Assembly: GCF_018446385.1 (NCBI RefSeq)
Contig: NC_056001.1
Coordinates: 108,788,436 to 108,852,435, forward strand
Direction: 5' to 3'
Length of the DNA: 64,000 bases
Source of the DNA: Zingiber officinale
Taxonomy: Eukaryota; Streptophyta; Magnoliopsida; Zingiberales; Zingiberaceae
In this document: piece after piece, positions 62,116 to 64,000 of the stretch
Position numbering within the stretch: position 1 is the stretch's first letter
Layout of the letters: the number at the start of each line of letters is the position of its first letter
Translations under genes and position numbers: made by a program
Notes under the pieces: generated by a model
Databases searched by the model: none
What the model was told of the DNA's origin: nothing
The model's input: only the letters and a program-made list of their open reading frames with translations

Positions 62116-64000
62116 TGTTGGTTGCTACTCGGAAAACCTAGAGGTTCCACTGTACAAAAATTTTGTACAAAGGTCTGAACCTTTTCCTAGCTACCATGTG
62201 TTCTTTTAAATTAAATTTTGGATCGCCTGCGGAACTTAACACGTTTGATCCAAAACTTAATCTATTTGTTCTTTTAGGTTTTGACTTGGATCTCCTGCGG
62301 AACTTAACACGTTCGACCCAAATCTCCTTAAGTTATTAATTCCATTAAATATTAATTTCCATAATTGGTTCCCAGTACTGATGTGGCGAGGCACATGGCC
62401 TTCTTAGATATGGGAGCAACCACCACCGACTAGACAAAACCTTTTATAGAAATCTAATATTTAATTTCCTAAAATAACTTTAGGTTAACCGAAAAGAACA
62501 ATCAAATCACAAGGAAAATAAAAAAACAAAAGAACACAACATCGAAAAACATATTCAAAATACTAGAATCGTAAGCCTCTTGTATTTGGTATTATTTCCA
62601 TAAATAACTAGCATGATGCGGAAAGGAAAAATTACTAGTTATACCTTCTAGAAAGACCTCTTGATCTTCTACCGTATTCCTCTTCTAACCTCGGACGTTG
62701 TGTGGGCAACGATCTTCCGAGATGAGAAACCACCAATCACCTTCTTCTTCCTTGCAAGTTTCGGCCATCAAAACATCTTCTAGGATGAAGAGGTTCGGCC
62801 ACCACCACCATGCTCCAAGGGATGCTAGAAACGAGGCTTGCTTTCTCTCCTTCTTCTCCTTCCTTGATCCGGCCACTAACAAAAGCTCCACCAAGAGGTA
62901 AGTTTTGGCCAACAAGAGGAGAGGAGAGAAATAGGGCCGGCCACACCACCAAGGAAAAAAGAGGGAGAAAAATAGAATAGAGTCGTTAGCTTTGAAGCCT
63001 CCTCTAACCCCTCTTTTATAATCCTTGATCCTGGCGAATAAGGAAAATTTAATAAAAATTTCCTTAATTCTTTTTCCATTGAAAAGGAAAAATTATTTAA
63101 TTAAAAATAATTTTCTTTCTCAATTTTATTTGGCCGGCCACACCAAAGCTACAAATAAGGAGAGTTTTAATTAATTAAAACTTCCTAATTTGTCTCCAGA
63201 AATTTATAAAATTTCTCCAATAATTTAATCCCTTCATGATTGGTTTATAAAAAGGAAATTTAATAAATTAAAATCTTTCTTTTAAACATGTGGATAAAAA
63301 GAAAGTTATCTCTAAAAATTAAAATCTCTTTTAATCTACAAATAAGGAAAGATATCAAATCTTTTCTCAATCTTTTGTAGAAACTAATAAAAGAGAATTA
63401 TTAATTTTTAAACTTTCTTTTAAATCATGAACATGGTTAAAAAGGAAAGTTTTCTTAAAATTTAAAATCCTCCTTTAATCAATAAATAAGGAAAGATTTC
63501 AAATTTTAAACTCTCTTTTAAACATGTAGATGATTTACAAATAAGGAAAGTTTTTACCAAAAATTAAAACCATCCTTTTAAACTACAAATAAGGAAAGAG
63601 ATTAATCTCTTCTCTTAATATTTTGTAGAAAGTTATAAAAGGAAATTTTTAATTTTTAAACTCTCTTTTAAAATCATGATATCCACATAAGAAATAATTT
63701 TAATAAAAATCCTTTTAAATATTCTAGTGGCCGACCACCTAAGCTTGGGACCCAAGCTTTGGCCGGCCACCTACATGGCTCATCCACTTGGTCTTGGCCG
63801 GCCCTAGCTTGGCCGACCCCATTGGATGGGTAAGAAGGTGGGTATGCGATGGGTATAAATCTCTATATACTAGAGGCTACGATAGGGACCGAGAGGAGGA
63901 ATTGGTTTTGGTCTCCCGATGAAATTAAGCATCCCGTGTTCGCCCCGAACACACAACTTAATTTCATCAAAAATAATTCATTCCACTAAAGAACTATTAT
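62116..64000 (-). mobile_element. LTR family C, second copy (cut by the window edge)
   Basis: Starts TGTTGGTTGCTACTCGG and follows 2669 to about 4487 in order, including the GTACAAAATTTTTGTAC block, the GGTCGGCCAC-type text and the GATAGGGACCGAGAGGAGGAA phrase. Same orientation as the first copy. The rest lies beyond 64000, so whether it is a solo LTR or the end of a full element is unknown. Confidence 0.65.

Overview
The window looks like nuclear DNA of a flowering plant, most likely a monocot and perhaps Zingiberales. That lineage guess is weak. It rests on GC-rich first exons, very long Copia LTRs and the style of the dispersed repeats. Seven host genes with complete or nearly complete reading frames can be supported, all with plant introns except one intronless ribosomal protein gene. 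An eighth locus is a broken duplicate. Transposons in several layers fill most of the rest.

Layout. 1-770 is the end of a CACTA transposon. 1541-8969 holds a truncated and a complete copy of a CASP-like membrane protein gene. They lie in a partial tandem duplication and are separated by a 2.6 kb solo LTR. 9755-11721 is a plastid-type 16S rRNA m4C methyltransferase (RsmH/CMAL). 12209-33088 is a decayed hAT transposon on the minus strand that has trapped two nested insertions. The first is Copia/SIRE-like element A (13262-29305, flanked by GAATG), which contains a second Copia/SIRE-like element B (15543-26947). The other is a Gypsy-like solo LTR (30358-32782, flanked by AATAT), which contains a TRIM (31087-31752).

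36434-37666 is a MYB-CC (PHR1-like) transcription factor. 38.9-43.1 kb is AT-rich with a Tourist-like MITE and SINE-like copies. 43138-43638 is ribosomal protein L12 with a telo-box and site II promoter. 44154-44902 is a DUF599 membrane protein. 45454-48638 is a DUF630/DUF632 (NRG2-type) protein. 52346-53876 is a short conserved plant protein. 54355-55763 is a bHLH35-like transcription factor. 56862-57835 is a foldback element full of short palindromes. 58.5-64.0 kb is a pile of LTR fragments, ending in a second copy of the 2.6 kb LTR cut off by the window edge.

The host genes do not form a pathway; they are ordinary dispersed plant genes. The most unusual signal is in the repeats. Several otherwise different LTR families carry (i) arrays of short hairpins whose stems change sequence but stay paired, and (ii) a family-specific palindromic core repeated many times in U3. 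In element B the second array reappears just before the third open reading frame. All exon junctions were inferred by eye from splice signals, reading phase and recalled family sequences; no alignment or database search was run.
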